Below are positions 7,697 through 15,372 of a DNA stretch of 33,058 nucleotides, piece by piece. The DNA is from Methylococcales bacterium (lineage in GTDB: Bacteria; Pseudomonadota; Gammaproteobacteria; Methylococcales; Methylomonadaceae). The notes under the pieces were generated by a model. It saw only the letters and a list, made by a program, of their open reading frames with translations. It searched no databases and had not been told where the DNA came from. Every line of letters begins with the position of its first letter. The stretch's first letter is position 1. The translations under genes were made by a program, and so were the position numbers. The stretch is from positions 1 to 33,058 of the forward strand of contig QVQD01000227.1 in the NCBI GenBank assembly GCA_003584875.1. The letters are read 5' to 3'.

Positions 7697-9004
7697 GTGA
7701 CTACTTTATTTCCTATTCCAAAAAATCATCCTCAACGTTTTGTGCTGCATAATGAAGTCCATGCTAGAGCACCTTTCAATCTTAATTTACCAGTTAGAAC
7801 CAGTCATTTGGCCTTATTAGTATCTAACGATGAAAAGCTACAAGAGCGTCAGCACATTATTTTATTGTGTGAACGATTTGGCGTTACCCCTCCCGAAAAA
7901 GATGCCGATCACTTTAGTGCTAATTTCAATTCTTTTCAGATACGTTGGGAGCAGCATGGTGAATTTAGTACTTATAGTTTTTATGTGCATGAAACGCCAG
8001 AAGACCCTTTTGCTGATCCAGCCTTAAAAAAAGTTCCTGTAGATTGGTTGTCAGAATTAACGGGACAAGTGATCGTGGCTACTCATGCCATCGTTGCAGA
8101 TCCTGCTGACATAAATTATCAAGAAGAGGATGTGGATTTAGCGGCATTATCGAATTATTTTGCTGGGAACCCAATTATTGGCTCTAAAGTAACGGGAGGT
8201 GCAGCCTCGGTATTTACTGATTTTCGTATTCATGTCGATGGTTTTAGTCGTTTCTTCATCGTTAATCATGGCTTGCGTGCTGAACAAGCGGGGCGTTTAT
8301 TACAGCGATTATTTGAAATTGAAGTTTATCGAGTGATGGCTTTGATGGCTTTTCCTGTAGCTCGCAAACTCAACCCAGCTTTAAATAAATCAGATCGACA
8401 ACTTTATACCATCACTAATGCAATGACCTTGCCTGATCATAATGATGCAGAATTGTTAGATGAATTAACAACTTTGGCGGCTGAAGTTGAAAATCACATT
8501 TCTAGTAATCATTTTCGCTTTGCTGCGGCGAGTGCTTATTATCAGCTCGTTGAACAGCGGGTGACTGATTTACGGGAAGTGCGAATTCAGGGGATACAAA
8601 CCATCGGTGAGTTTATTAAGCGTAGGCTAGAGCCAGCTATTAAAACCTGTGAATCATTGTCTTATCGTTTCACTTTGTTATCGGAGCGTGTTAGCAATGC
8701 TAGTCAGTTATTACGCACGCGTGTTGATATTATCATTGAGCGTCAAAATCAAAGCTTGTTAACTTCGATGGCTTTACGTGCAAAAATGCAACTGAGAATG
8801 CAGCAAATGGTTGAGGGTATCTCAATGGTTGCGATTACTTATTATGCCGCTAGTCTGGCAGGTAAAATAGCTAAGACCTTGCAAACTCTGGGCTGGAACA
8901 TGAAGCCTGAGCTTGTAGAGGGGCTATCCATCCCTTTTATTTTGATTGTTATCGTGATAAGTTCTAAGCGTATACATAAGATTATTGCCAATACTACGGA
9001 ATAG
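7697..9004 (+). CDS. DUF3422 family membrane-associated protein
   Basis: 435 residues from a GTG start. The N terminus (HPQRFVLHNEVHARAPFNL) is the hallmark of DUF3422, a family of unknown function usually of this length. The middle is soluble and mostly helical; near the C terminus lie two hydrophobic segments (around MVAITYYAASLAG and SIPFILIVIVISS), so it is probably anchored by its C-terminal end. It stands alone between repeat-filled DNA upstream and a convergent gene 21 bases downstream. No function is inferred. Confidence 0.88.
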   Translation: MTTLFPIPKNHPQRFVLHNEVHARAPFNLNLPVRTSHLALLVSNDEKLQERQHIILLCERFGVTPPEKDADHFSANFNSFQIRWEQHGEFSTYSFYVHETPEDPFADPALKKVPVDWLSELTGQVIVATHAIVADPADINYQEEDVDLAALSNYFAGNPIIGSKVTGGAASVFTDFRIHVDGFSRFFIVNHGLRAEQAGRLLQRLFEIEVYRVMALMAFPVARKLNPALNKSDRQLYTITNAMTLPDHNDAELLDELTTLAAEVENHISSNHFRFAAASAYYQLVEQRVTDLREVRIQGIQTIGEFIKRRLEPAIKTCESLSYRFTLLSERVSNASQLLRTRVDIIIERQNQSLLTSMALRAKMQLRMQQMVEGISMVAITYYAASLAGKIAKTLQTLGWNMKPELVEGLSIPFILIVIVISSKRIHKIIANTTE

Positions 9005-9025
9005 TTTATTGGCAATCATAAAATC

Positions 9026-9433
9026 TTAACAATGCCAATGAGCAATCATTTTCTTGCATTCTGCTCGCCACAAACAAGGTTCGTTAAGATTGCAAGCATT
9101 GGATAAATGAGTATTAAAGCAGTTTTCATGATGCATGATTGATTGAATGGCATGAATCAAGTCTTCTTTTTGATTGAAGGTTTCTGTGTTTTTAACACCT
9201 ATTGATTTTGCTAAACGTCTTAAGCCTTTAATACCCATGCCGCCATCTTCAGTGCTGATAATGAGATAACGTGTAATTAACATGTTATAAAAGTCATGTT
9301 CAGCAAAAAGCCAGTCATCCAATTCCAAGCCTGATTCAAAGTTTCTATTGAGCGCTTTATAATAAGCCGTCTCTGAAACCCATTGATGTTGGAATGTATA
9401 ATCTAATGGCCTTTTGCTTGAACGATCTTTCAT
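9026..9433 (-). CDS. DUF2934-like / SAP-like small protein
   Basis: 135 residues. Around residues 18-47 there is a DUF2934-like stretch (AYYKALNRNFESG, then DDWLFAEHDF). Residues about 66-100 (GIKGLRRLAKSIGVKNT, then QKEDLIHAIQ) look like a SAP or Rho N-terminal nucleic-acid-binding fold. The C terminus holds five cysteines (within NCFNTHLSNAC, EPCLWRAECKK and HWHC), suggesting metal or redox function. A GGAG ribosome site lies upstream of the ATG. A small DNA- or RNA-associated protein is possible, but this is inference from motif resemblance. Confidence 0.75.
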   Translation of the reverse strand: MKDRSSKRPLDYTFQHQWVSETAYYKALNRNFESGLELDDWLFAEHDFYNMLITRYLIISTEDGGMGIKGLRRLAKSIGVKNTETFNQKEDLIHAIQSIMHHENCFNTHLSNACNLNEPCLWRAECKKMIAHWHC

Positions 9434-9702
9434 CTCAAATTCTCCATAAATAGTCTTCTTAAATTCGATAATATTTATTTCAGTAGGCGTTGACCTGCAT
9501 TTAACTAAAAAGTGCCATAAATAATGATTTTATTGAAGGAAGAGTCTTTGTAAAAAATCTGCCCATTAGGATATAGATATATCCATATGTAAAAAAACGT
9601 CATGTAATGAAGAATTAATACTGTTCTGGACTTTATGCTGATAGCTGATTATGATGTCGCCTGAAAACTTTTTCAAAGAAATATCAATCGGTTACTTATT
9701 AA

Positions 9703-9710
9703 AAGGTGAT
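9703..9710 (+). promoter_or_regulatory. Ribosome binding site deciding the bcp start
   Basis: AAGGTGAT is a strong Shine-Dalgarno sequence placed correctly for ATG 9715. The in-frame GTG at 9706 and ATG at 9709 overlap the site itself and are therefore unlikely starts. Confidence 0.6.
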
Positions 9711-9714
9711 GCAT

Positions 9715-10179
9715 ATGTTAGAAGCTCAACAGTTAGCTCCTCAGTTTAGTGTAAAAGACCAACATAATCAGTTGGTTAATTTATCGGACTTTACCAATAA
9801 GAAAAACATCGTTCTATATTTTTACCCTAAAGACGATACCCCAGGTTGTACCATAGAAGCTAATGACTTCACTCGATTGGCCGAAGAATTTAACCAATAC
9901 GATACTGTTGTTATCGGTGTCAGCAAAGATTCATGTGAAAGCCATGTTGATTTCATCAACAAATATGCCCTTAAGGTGATGCTTCTAGCCGATACTGAAG
10001 GCGAACTTTGTGAAAGTTATGATGTTTGGCGAGAAAAAGAAAGAAATGGCGTTAAGAGTATGGCTATTTTGCGATCAACCTTCATCATTAATAAACTAGG
10101 TGTTTTGACTGAAGCCGCTTATGGCGTAAACCATGAAGGCCATGCTGAAGAAATCTTAGAAAAAGTTAAGCAGCTTTAA
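9715..10179 (+). CDS. bcp: Thioredoxin-dependent peroxiredoxin, Bcp/PrxQ type
   Basis: 154 residues. It reduces hydrogen peroxide and organic hydroperoxides in the cytoplasm using thioredoxin. The peroxidatic cysteine is C45 in DDTPGCTIEANDF. The resolving cysteine found five residues later in E. coli Bcp is missing (N50). C74, in SKDSCESH on the helix expected to be alpha-3, is a candidate resolving cysteine, as in the alpha-3 subtype of PrxQ; C99 is the only other cysteine. A 9-bp stem hairpin at 10196-10219 follows the stop and may terminate the transcript. Confidence 0.93.
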   Translation: MLEAQQLAPQFSVKDQHNQLVNLSDFTNKKNIVLYFYPKDDTPGCTIEANDFTRLAEEFNQYDTVVIGVSKDSCESHVDFINKYALKVMLLADTEGELCESYDVWREKERNGVKSMAILRSTFIINKLGVLTEAAYGVNHEGHAEEILEKVKQL

Positions 10180-10195
10180 AATCGTAATCATTCAG

Positions 10196-10272
10196 TCCCC
10201 CTCTTTAAAAAAAGAGGGGTTAGGGGAGATTTTATTAGATAAATCCCCCTCAATCCCCCTCTTTAAAGGGGG
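10196..10272. repeat. CCCCCTCTTTAAA hairpin repeats, possible terminator of bcp
   Basis: Two related hairpins. The first (10196-10219) pairs CCCCTCTTT with AAAGAGGGG around AAAA. The second (about 10253-10272) pairs CCCCCTCTTT with the following AAAGGGGG. TAGGGGAGATTTT and AAATCCCCCT lie between as an additional inverted pair. A relative is at 25938-25974. The first hairpin lies 17 bases after the bcp stop, so it could also end transcription, though no long T run follows. Confidence 0.65.
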
Positions 10273-10311
10273 AGGTGAATAGTTAGATAAAATCAACTTG
10301 AGGAGTTTGGC

Positions 10312-11082
10312 ATGATACCCGAGCAATCATTAAATCTAAGCGGTAAAGTAGCCCTGATTAGCGGTGCGGGTGTCGGCATTGGTCGCGCTGTCGCACTGGC
10401 TTTAGGTAAAGCCGGTGCAACCATCGGTTTACATTATTATTCTAGTGAAGATAGTGCTCTTCAACTTCTTAAGGAATTAACAGCTTTAGATATTAAAGCA
10501 GTGCTTTTACCTGCTGATTTAACTAAAGAAAGTGCTGCTAACGCTATGGTGGATAAGTTAGTTGAGGCTACAGGTCGCTTAGATATCGTCGTTAATAATA
10601 GTGGTGGCTTAATCAAACGTGCCAAGATCGAAGATTGCACCTTAGAAAACTGGAATAAATCCTTAGATATTAATTTGACCAGTGCTTTTTTAGTGACTAA
10701 ACGTGCGATTCCTCATTTACGTGCCAGCGGCAGTGGGCGTATCGTTAATATATTGTCACTCTCTGTGCAAACGGGTGGCGCAAATGGTGGTGGCGCTTAT
10801 GCGGCTGCAAAAGGTGGTTTGATGGTCTTTACCCATACTTTAGCTAAAGAACTAGCCCCTTATGTGCGCACTAATTCGGTGATGCCTGGCACAGTAGAAA
10901 CTCAGCATCATGAGATTCATTCCACCGAAGAAATGATGGAAAACTACCGTAAGCAAACACCGCTGGGTCGTAATACCTATGCTGAAGAAGTCGCCAGCAG
11001 TGTACATTTTTTAGTCAGCGATATGGCCTCTCATGTTAATGGCGCCATGATTGATATTAGTGGCGGACGATTCTTGCGTTAG
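10312..11082 (+). CDS. SDR family oxidoreductase
   Basis: 256 residues. Classical short-chain dehydrogenase: cofactor motif SGAGVGIG (17-24), NNSGG in place of NNAG, catalytic tyrosine and lysine at Y163 and K167 in YAAAK, and the C-terminal GAMIDISGGRFLR ending. It resembles FabG-like 3-oxoacyl-ACP reductases and sugar dehydrogenases, but the substrate cannot be told from motifs. A strong GAGGAG ribosome site (10301-10306) supports ATG 10312. No partner gene lies close by. Confidence 0.87.
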   Translation: MIPEQSLNLSGKVALISGAGVGIGRAVALALGKAGATIGLHYYSSEDSALQLLKELTALDIKAVLLPADLTKESAANAMVDKLVEATGRLDIVVNNSGGLIKRAKIEDCTLENWNKSLDINLTSAFLVTKRAIPHLRASGSGRIVNILSLSVQTGGANGGGAYAAAKGGLMVFTHTLAKELAPYVRTNSVMPGTVETQHHEIHSTEEMMENYRKQTPLGRNTYAEEVASSVHFLVSDMASHVNGAMIDISGGRFLR

Positions 11083-11163
11083 GATAATTTATTTGTATCT
11101 CATCGTTCCTACGCTGTGCGTCATTGCCCACAGTTAAGAATAGGTTGTAGCGTGCTGATAGTT

Positions 11164-11242
11164 GTAGGGGCGTATTGCATACGCCCTTATAAAACAGAAC
11201 TTTCGATATGTGTAGATAGTTTTGTTTTATAAGGGCGGGTAC
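11164..11242. repeat. GTAGGGGCGTATTGCATACGCCC-type repeat
   Basis: Left arm GTAGGGGCGTATTGCATACG continuing into CCCTTATAAAAC (11164-11195), right arm GTTTTATAAGGGCGGGTAC (11224-11242), with about 28 bases between. The left half matches the element at 26044-26125. It fills part of the 279-base gap between the SDR and ASCH genes. Confidence 0.75.
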
Positions 11243-11361
11243 TAATTCTTAGAAATATTATGGTTTGTAAGTTACCAGAAGCGCATCAAGACTTTTGGCT
11301 TTAGGGAACTTTTCGCTAGTCGGTGTACAATAGCCCTTTTAAAAACTAGCTTGCATAACAC

Positions 11362-11694
11362 ATGACAACTTATCCAAATAGAACCTGTTCAATTGAACGT
11401 TTAGTGACACATCCCAAATTAGTCGCTGCTGCAAAAGCCGGCACAAAAACTCAACAGCGCCGCGATGGTATTTATGGTTTTCCTGGTGAAGTATTTGACC
11501 TAGAAGGTATCGCTTTTGAAGTGACTAGCTTAGAGCGTCAAAGTTTAGGTGAAATGACTGATGAGCATGCGCAAGCAGAAGGCTATCCTAATCTTGAAAT
11601 GTATAAAGATATTATCTTAAGAATGCACGCCGGAATGGAATGGAAGTCAGAAAGTTTAGTCTGGGTGCATAGCTTTAAAATCAAAGAGGCGTAA
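11362..11694 (+). CDS. ASCH domain protein
   Basis: 110 residues. The pattern KAGTKTQQRRDGIYGFPGE near the start and EMTDEHAQAEGYPNLEMYK in the middle, ending SLVWVHSFKI, fits small ASCH-fold proteins, a PUA-related RNA-binding superfamily. The GTKTQQRR stretch corresponds to the conserved basic KTxxxR motif of the family. Members are linked to RNA or nucleoside metabolism, but no specific role can be given here. It is followed 87 bases later by ubiK. Confidence 0.83.
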   Translation: MTTYPNRTCSIERLVTHPKLVAAAKAGTKTQQRRDGIYGFPGEVFDLEGIAFEVTSLERQSLGEMTDEHAQAEGYPNLEMYKDIILRMHAGMEWKSESLVWVHSFKIKEA

Positions 11695-11781
11695 CTCAAC
11701 TGCGTTGCCTCTAAACCTAGATTGTGATAGTTTATGACCCTAGAAGTATCCCCCACCATTTAATAATATGAGATTAATTTA

Positions 11782-12042
11782 ATGTTTGATCCTAAGTCTA
11801 TCGATGACATTGCCAGCCGTTTAGCGGGTGTCATTCCTCCCGGTTTAAATAACTTAAAAGAAGATCTGGAAAAAACTTTTCGAGCGGTATTACAAGGCAC
11901 TTTGGCCAAGTTAGATTTGGTTACGCGTGAAGAGTTTGAAGTGCAAAAGCTGGTTTTAGCGAAGACACGCTCAAATTTAGAAAGCTTAGAAAAGCGCGTT
12001 GCTGAAATTGAGCAGTCTGTTTTGGATAAAGCTGATTTATAA
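11782..12042 (+). CDS. ubiK: Ubiquinone biosynthesis accessory factor UbiK
   Basis: 86 residues, the usual size of UbiK (formerly YqiC/BMFP). The N terminus (FDPKSIDDIASRLAGVIPPG) has the amphipathic helix of the family, and the C-terminal half (EEFEVQKLVLAKTRSNLES and onward) is the trimeric coiled coil. UbiK helps the soluble Ubi enzyme complex in aerobic ubiquinone synthesis. Its neighbour comM starts 24 bases downstream, so they are probably cotranscribed, an arrangement common in gammaproteobacteria. Confidence 0.92.
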   Translation: MFDPKSIDDIASRLAGVIPPGLNNLKEDLEKTFRAVLQGTLAKLDLVTREEFEVQKLVLAKTRSNLESLEKRVAEIEQSVLDKADL

Positions 12043-12066
12043 GTACCAATACGGTCGGCTTAGGTT

Positions 12067-13575
12067 ATGGGCTTAGCCGTAATATATAGTCGAGGTCGTT
12101 CCGGCATCAATGCTCCACTGGTAACAGTTGAGGTACATGTCGCGAATGGCTTGCCGGCACTTAATATTGTGGGTTTGCCGGAGACAGCGGTAAAAGAAAG
12201 CAAAGATAGAGTTCGCGGTGCAATATTAAATTCTCGTTTTGAATTTCCCGCCCAGCGTATAACCGTCAATCTAGCTCCTGCTGATTTACCTAAAGAAGGT
12301 GGACGCTTTGATCTGGCCATTGCTTTAGGTGTCTTAGCCGCCTCTGGTCAAATACCGATGGTTAATCTTGATCAATATGAGTGTGTTGGTGAATTGTCTT
12401 TGGGGGGTGAATTACGAGCTATCAATGGCGTGCTGCCTATTGCTATTCAAGCTAGAAACCAACAAAGAAAATTAATACTTCCCAAAGAAAATACCGCTGA
12501 AGCTGCATTAGTTAAAGGTATTGAGATCATACCTGCTAGCCATTTATTAGAAGTATGTGCTCATCTGAGTGGGCAAACGCTTATTCATAGTGTTTTTCAA
12601 CAGCCTGAGGCAACTGAGATTGTCAGTAAGATTGACTTTTCTGATGTGCATGGCCAGTATCACGTTAAAAGAGCTTTTGAAATTGCTGCAGCCGGTGCGC
12701 ACAATGTCCTTATGCTCGGTCCACCGGGGACAGGTAAGTCCATGCTAGCAGCAAGATTACCCACTATTCTACCGTTTTTAACTGAAGAGCAAGCTCAAGA
12801 GAGTGCTGCTATCGCCTCAATCAGTAATCAAGGACTTAATGTCGCTAATTGGTTAAAGCCTCCTTTTCGAGCACCGCATCATACTGCATCTGCAGCAGCT
12901 ATGGTCGGAGGTGGAAGTAATCCTAGGCCAGGTGAAATATCATTGGCTCATAATGGCGCTTTATTTCTGGATGAATTACCTGAATTTGATAGGAAAGTAT
13001 TGGAAGTCTTACGTGAGCCTTTAGAAACGGGGCATATCACTATTTCTCGTGCTGCTAGGCAAGTTGATTTTCCAGCAAGATTCCAATTGATTGCTGCGAT
13101 GAACCCATGTCCCTGTGGCTATTTAGGTGATCCTTCAGGTCGTTGTCACTGTAGTTCTGAGCAGGTGCAACGCTATCGCGCAAGAGTATCGGGGCCGTTA
13201 TTAGATCGCATAGATATGCATTTGGAAGTGCCTAGGATTTCTCATGAAGTGTTGCGTAAAGGTGTTGCTGGTGGCGAAGAAAGCAGTGCAACTATAAGAG
13301 CGAGAGTGATTGCCGCGCGAAATATTGCCCTAGTGCGTAGTGGGAAAGCAAATTCTGCTCTTAGTGCAAAAGAAGTGAAGCAGTTGTGTAGTTTATCTGA
13401 GCAAAGCCACCTGCTTTTAGAGCAAGCTATGGAAAAATTCGGTTTATCACATCGGGCTTATCATCGTATTTTAAAAGTTGCACTGACTATTGCAGATTTA
13501 GCGGGCTCTGAGCATATCGACATCAAGCATTTGAGTGAAGCGATTAGTTATCGCAAGTTAGATCGACATCAATAG
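12067..13575 (+). CDS. comM: YifB/ComM family Mg-chelatase-like AAA+ ATPase
   Basis: 502 residues, normal for ComM. The N-terminal ChlI-like domain (MGLAVIYSRGRSGINAPLVT, about 1-170) is followed by the AAA+ core: Walker A GPPGTGKS (218-225), Walker B GALFLDELPEF, the cysteine-rich loop AAMNPCPCGYLGDPSGRCHC, then SGPLLDRIDMH and the C-terminal Mg-chelatase domain. ComM is a hexameric helicase that promotes branch migration during natural transformation and recombination of incoming DNA. All ATPase motifs are intact. Confidence 0.95.
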   Translation: MGLAVIYSRGRSGINAPLVTVEVHVANGLPALNIVGLPETAVKESKDRVRGAILNSRFEFPAQRITVNLAPADLPKEGGRFDLAIALGVLAASGQIPMVNLDQYECVGELSLGGELRAINGVLPIAIQARNQQRKLILPKENTAEAALVKGIEIIPASHLLEVCAHLSGQTLIHSVFQQPEATEIVSKIDFSDVHGQYHVKRAFEIAAAGAHNVLMLGPPGTGKSMLAARLPTILPFLTEEQAQESAAIASISNQGLNVANWLKPPFRAPHHTASAAAMVGGGSNPRPGEISLAHNGALFLDELPEFDRKVLEVLREPLETGHITISRAARQVDFPARFQLIAAMNPCPCGYLGDPSGRCHCSSEQVQRYRARVSGPLLDRIDMHLEVPRISHEVLRKGVAGGEESSATIRARVIAARNIALVRSGKANSALSAKEVKQLCSLSEQSHLLLEQAMEKFGLSHRAYHRILKVALTIADLAGSEHIDIKHLSEAISYRKLDRHQ

Positions 13576-13598
13576 TGGCTTGTTGGATGTTAGCGATT

Positions 13599-13620
13599 GT
13601 AGGGGCGAATTTATTCGCCC
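13599..13620. repeat. GTAGGGGCG-type short palindrome
   Basis: GTAGGGGCGAATTTATTCGC followed by CC, with GGGCGAAT/ATTCGCCC arms, 24 bases after the comM stop. Its position could let it act as a transcript-end hairpin, but no T run follows. Confidence 0.6.
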
Positions 13621-13717
13621 AGTAATCCTATTCTTTATCATCGCTAGTTACGTGTAGTTTCGTGCAGGGTATAGACCTGAAAATAGATGATATTTAAGGA
13701 CTTGACTTATCTATGAC

Positions 13718-13792
13718 GGGTCGGGTTAGCGATAGCGTAACCCGACAAAATCGTGGTGTGTCGGGTTACGGCTAACGCCTAACCCGACCTAC
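13718..13792. repeat. TCGGGTTAGCGATAGCG-type repeat pair
   Basis: The first copy (13718-13746) has TCGGGTTAGCGATAGCGTAA followed by CCCGAC. The second (13761-13792) is TCGGGTTACGGCTAACGCC followed by TAACCCGACCTAC. The pair ends six bases from the stop of the minus-strand exported-protein gene. Confidence 0.85.
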
Positions 13793-13798
13793 TTAAAT

Positions 13799-14200
13799 TT
13801 ACTTTACTTTGACTAATTCTTTATCATCGCTAGAAAAGCGGCAGATACCAGCAGCAAAATTGTCGCAATCTTTTGATTGTTCAATTTTTGCGCCATCAGC
13901 AGTCAAATGAATCTTTAATTCGCAATAAGTTGCTTCGCCTGGAGAGTGCTTTTTTAGGACTAACTCAGTTGCAGAGATTGCTTTTGCTTCACCAAAAACT
14001 TCACCAGAACAGGCTTTGCTGCCAGCTTCATTGGCATTAGGTTCAAAGTTGACGTCTGCACTAACATGAGTTTCATTATTTAGGTTAGTGACTTTTAAAT
14101 GTTGAACATGATTGCCGTCACGTAAAACATAATGATCAGTCGTAGCGAAAGCGTTGCCAGTAACTAGCAACGTAGCAATTAGAAACAGATTTTTTTTCAT
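13799..14200 (-). CDS. Small exported protein of unknown function
   Basis: 133 residues from the ATG at 14200, chosen because an AAAAGGAAC ribosome site (14207-14214) precedes it and because the protein then starts with a standard signal peptide (MKKNLFLIATLLVTGNAFA, cleavage after residue 19). A longer frame to 14323 lacks both. The mature protein (about 114 residues) has four cysteines (in SKACSGE, TYCELK, KDCDNF and GICRFS), probably two disulfides in the periplasm. I do not recognise the family. It lies convergent with comM. Confidence 0.78.
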   Translation of the reverse strand: MKKNLFLIATLLVTGNAFATTDHYVLRDGNHVQHLKVTNLNNETHVSADVNFEPNANEAGSKACSGEVFGEAKAISATELVLKKHSPGEATYCELKIHLTADGAKIEQSKDCDNFAAGICRFSSDDKELVKVK

Positions 14201-14630
14201 GATTTTGTTCCTTTTATATAAGGGTTTGGGTGATGTGTAAAAGTGTCTCAGGCATTTTACCTTATTGCAGGCTGTTACTAAAAGGCTATAAAAATCTATA
14301 CTCAAATACCTCTCAAAATGCATTGCTAATAGTCAATCTAAAGAAATTGCTAAAAATCCTTAATAAACAGCCTGATAAGATTTAGTTATCCTAGCCTAAG
14401 TATAACTACGAATAGATTTATCAGCTTATTATTGTTTATATAGACACCGCTCCCGTAGCGTTTATCTTTGTATTTATGTTTGTTTGGCTTGGCTTGCCTA
14501 TTTACAAAGGTCGCACTATGGGAGTCCTTACATGGTTTTAATCCCGCATAAAAATCTATCAAGCAGAATAGCAGTGGTTTCTGACTTGTGACATCCACAA
14601 CATCAATAACTCAAATGATAGGCAACGAAG
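14201..14630. other. 430-base gap between divergent genes
   Basis: The gap contains the divergent 5' regions of the exported-protein gene and the DUF4870-like gene. Only the ribosome site at 14207-14214 is recognisable. A 70-codon minus-strand frame inside it (14386-14598) has no domain, ribosome site or codon bias to support it. No repeat of the families seen elsewhere is present. Confidence 0.5.
14207..14214 (-). promoter_or_regulatory. Ribosome binding site deciding the exported-protein start
   Basis: On the minus strand AAAAGGAAC lies six bases before ATG 14200; it fixes the start at the signal peptide rather than at the longer open frame. Confidence 0.6.
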
Positions 14631-14981
14631 ATGGAAAAATTAGCGAATGATAAATTACGCACATTAAAGCTACTGACAGCCACTATTTACTTGTGTCAGG
14701 CTTTAACCTTTATGCTCGCTGGATTACCCTTGCTGGTGGCAGTAGCGCTAAACTTCATTAAGCGCAATAAGGTGCAAGGAACCTGGTTAGAATCACATTT
14801 CAACTGGCAAATAAAAACCACTTGGATAACCTTGGCAGGATTTGCAATATCGGGACTGACTTTTGGAATGGGGTTTGGAATATTTGTGCTGATTTCTGTC
14901 GTTGTTTGGTTAGTTTATAGAATCACTGTCGGTTGGTATGCCTTGAATGATGATAAGCCGATTGATAATCAAATGTCGTAA
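14631..14981 (+). CDS. DUF4870-like small membrane protein
   Basis: 116 residues with three hydrophobic segments: about 15-42 (ATIYLCQALTFMLAGLPLLV), 62-80 (TTWITLAGFAISGLTFG) and 82-102 (GFGIFVLISVVVWLVYRI). The linker KRNKVQGTWLESHFNWQIKT resembles the DUF4870/TIC20-like family, where a short basic loop and an ESHFxWQ motif join the first two helices. The function of these inner-membrane proteins is unknown. The gene stands alone. Confidence 0.8.
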   Translation: MEKLANDKLRTLKLLTATIYLCQALTFMLAGLPLLVAVALNFIKRNKVQGTWLESHFNWQIKTTWITLAGFAISGLTFGMGFGIFVLISVVVWLVYRITVGWYALNDDKPIDNQMS

Positions 14982-15029
14982 TTGACTCTCTGTCCACATT
15001 TATCCTCAAATTAAACGCATTAAGCATGT

Positions 15030-15108
15030 GGGTCGGGTTATAGCAATAGCGTAACCCGACATTTCGTAGGTCATTATGTCTGGTTACGCTATCGCTAATC
15101 CGACCTAC
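15030..15108. repeat. TCGGGTTAGCGATAGCG-type repeat pair
   Basis: The left copy (15030-15060) is GGGTCGGGTTATAGCAATAG followed by CGTAACCCGAC. The right copy (15079-15108) is the inverted, slightly diverged form ending CCGACCTAC. It occupies part of the 391-base gap 14982-15372; the rest is AT-rich and I see no gene in it. Confidence 0.8.
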
Positions 15109-15372
15109 AAAAACTCATAAAACGGATTTATACGCTCAGTTATGTCGCCTTTGCTTGCCTTTACTTCACCTATTTGCTAAATTAAAACCTATAACATTAT
15201 GAATATAGTTCCATTGCAGATTTAATCTGAAAAATAAGCAACATGCTTTTTGTTTAGCGTTAAATCCAACGATTATAATTATAAAAAAAATGCAAAAGCT
15301 TATCCCAATACCAGCCTGTTATTTTCAAGTGGTGTTGATGCACATTATTCTTAGTCGGGTGGTATTGTAGAA

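Noticed and set aside
9005-9030. ATTGGCA...TGCCAAT pairing at the convergent ends of the DUF3422 and DUF2934-like genes as a terminator
   Set aside because: The stem is only seven base pairs with a loop of about 20 bases and no T run.
13799-14323. Longer 174-codon version of the exported-protein gene
   Set aside because: The first 41 codons carry no signal or domain and a clear ribosome site and signal peptide start at ATG 14200.
14386-14598. 70-codon minus-strand open frame
   Set aside because: No recognisable domain, no ribosome site, and composition like non-coding DNA.
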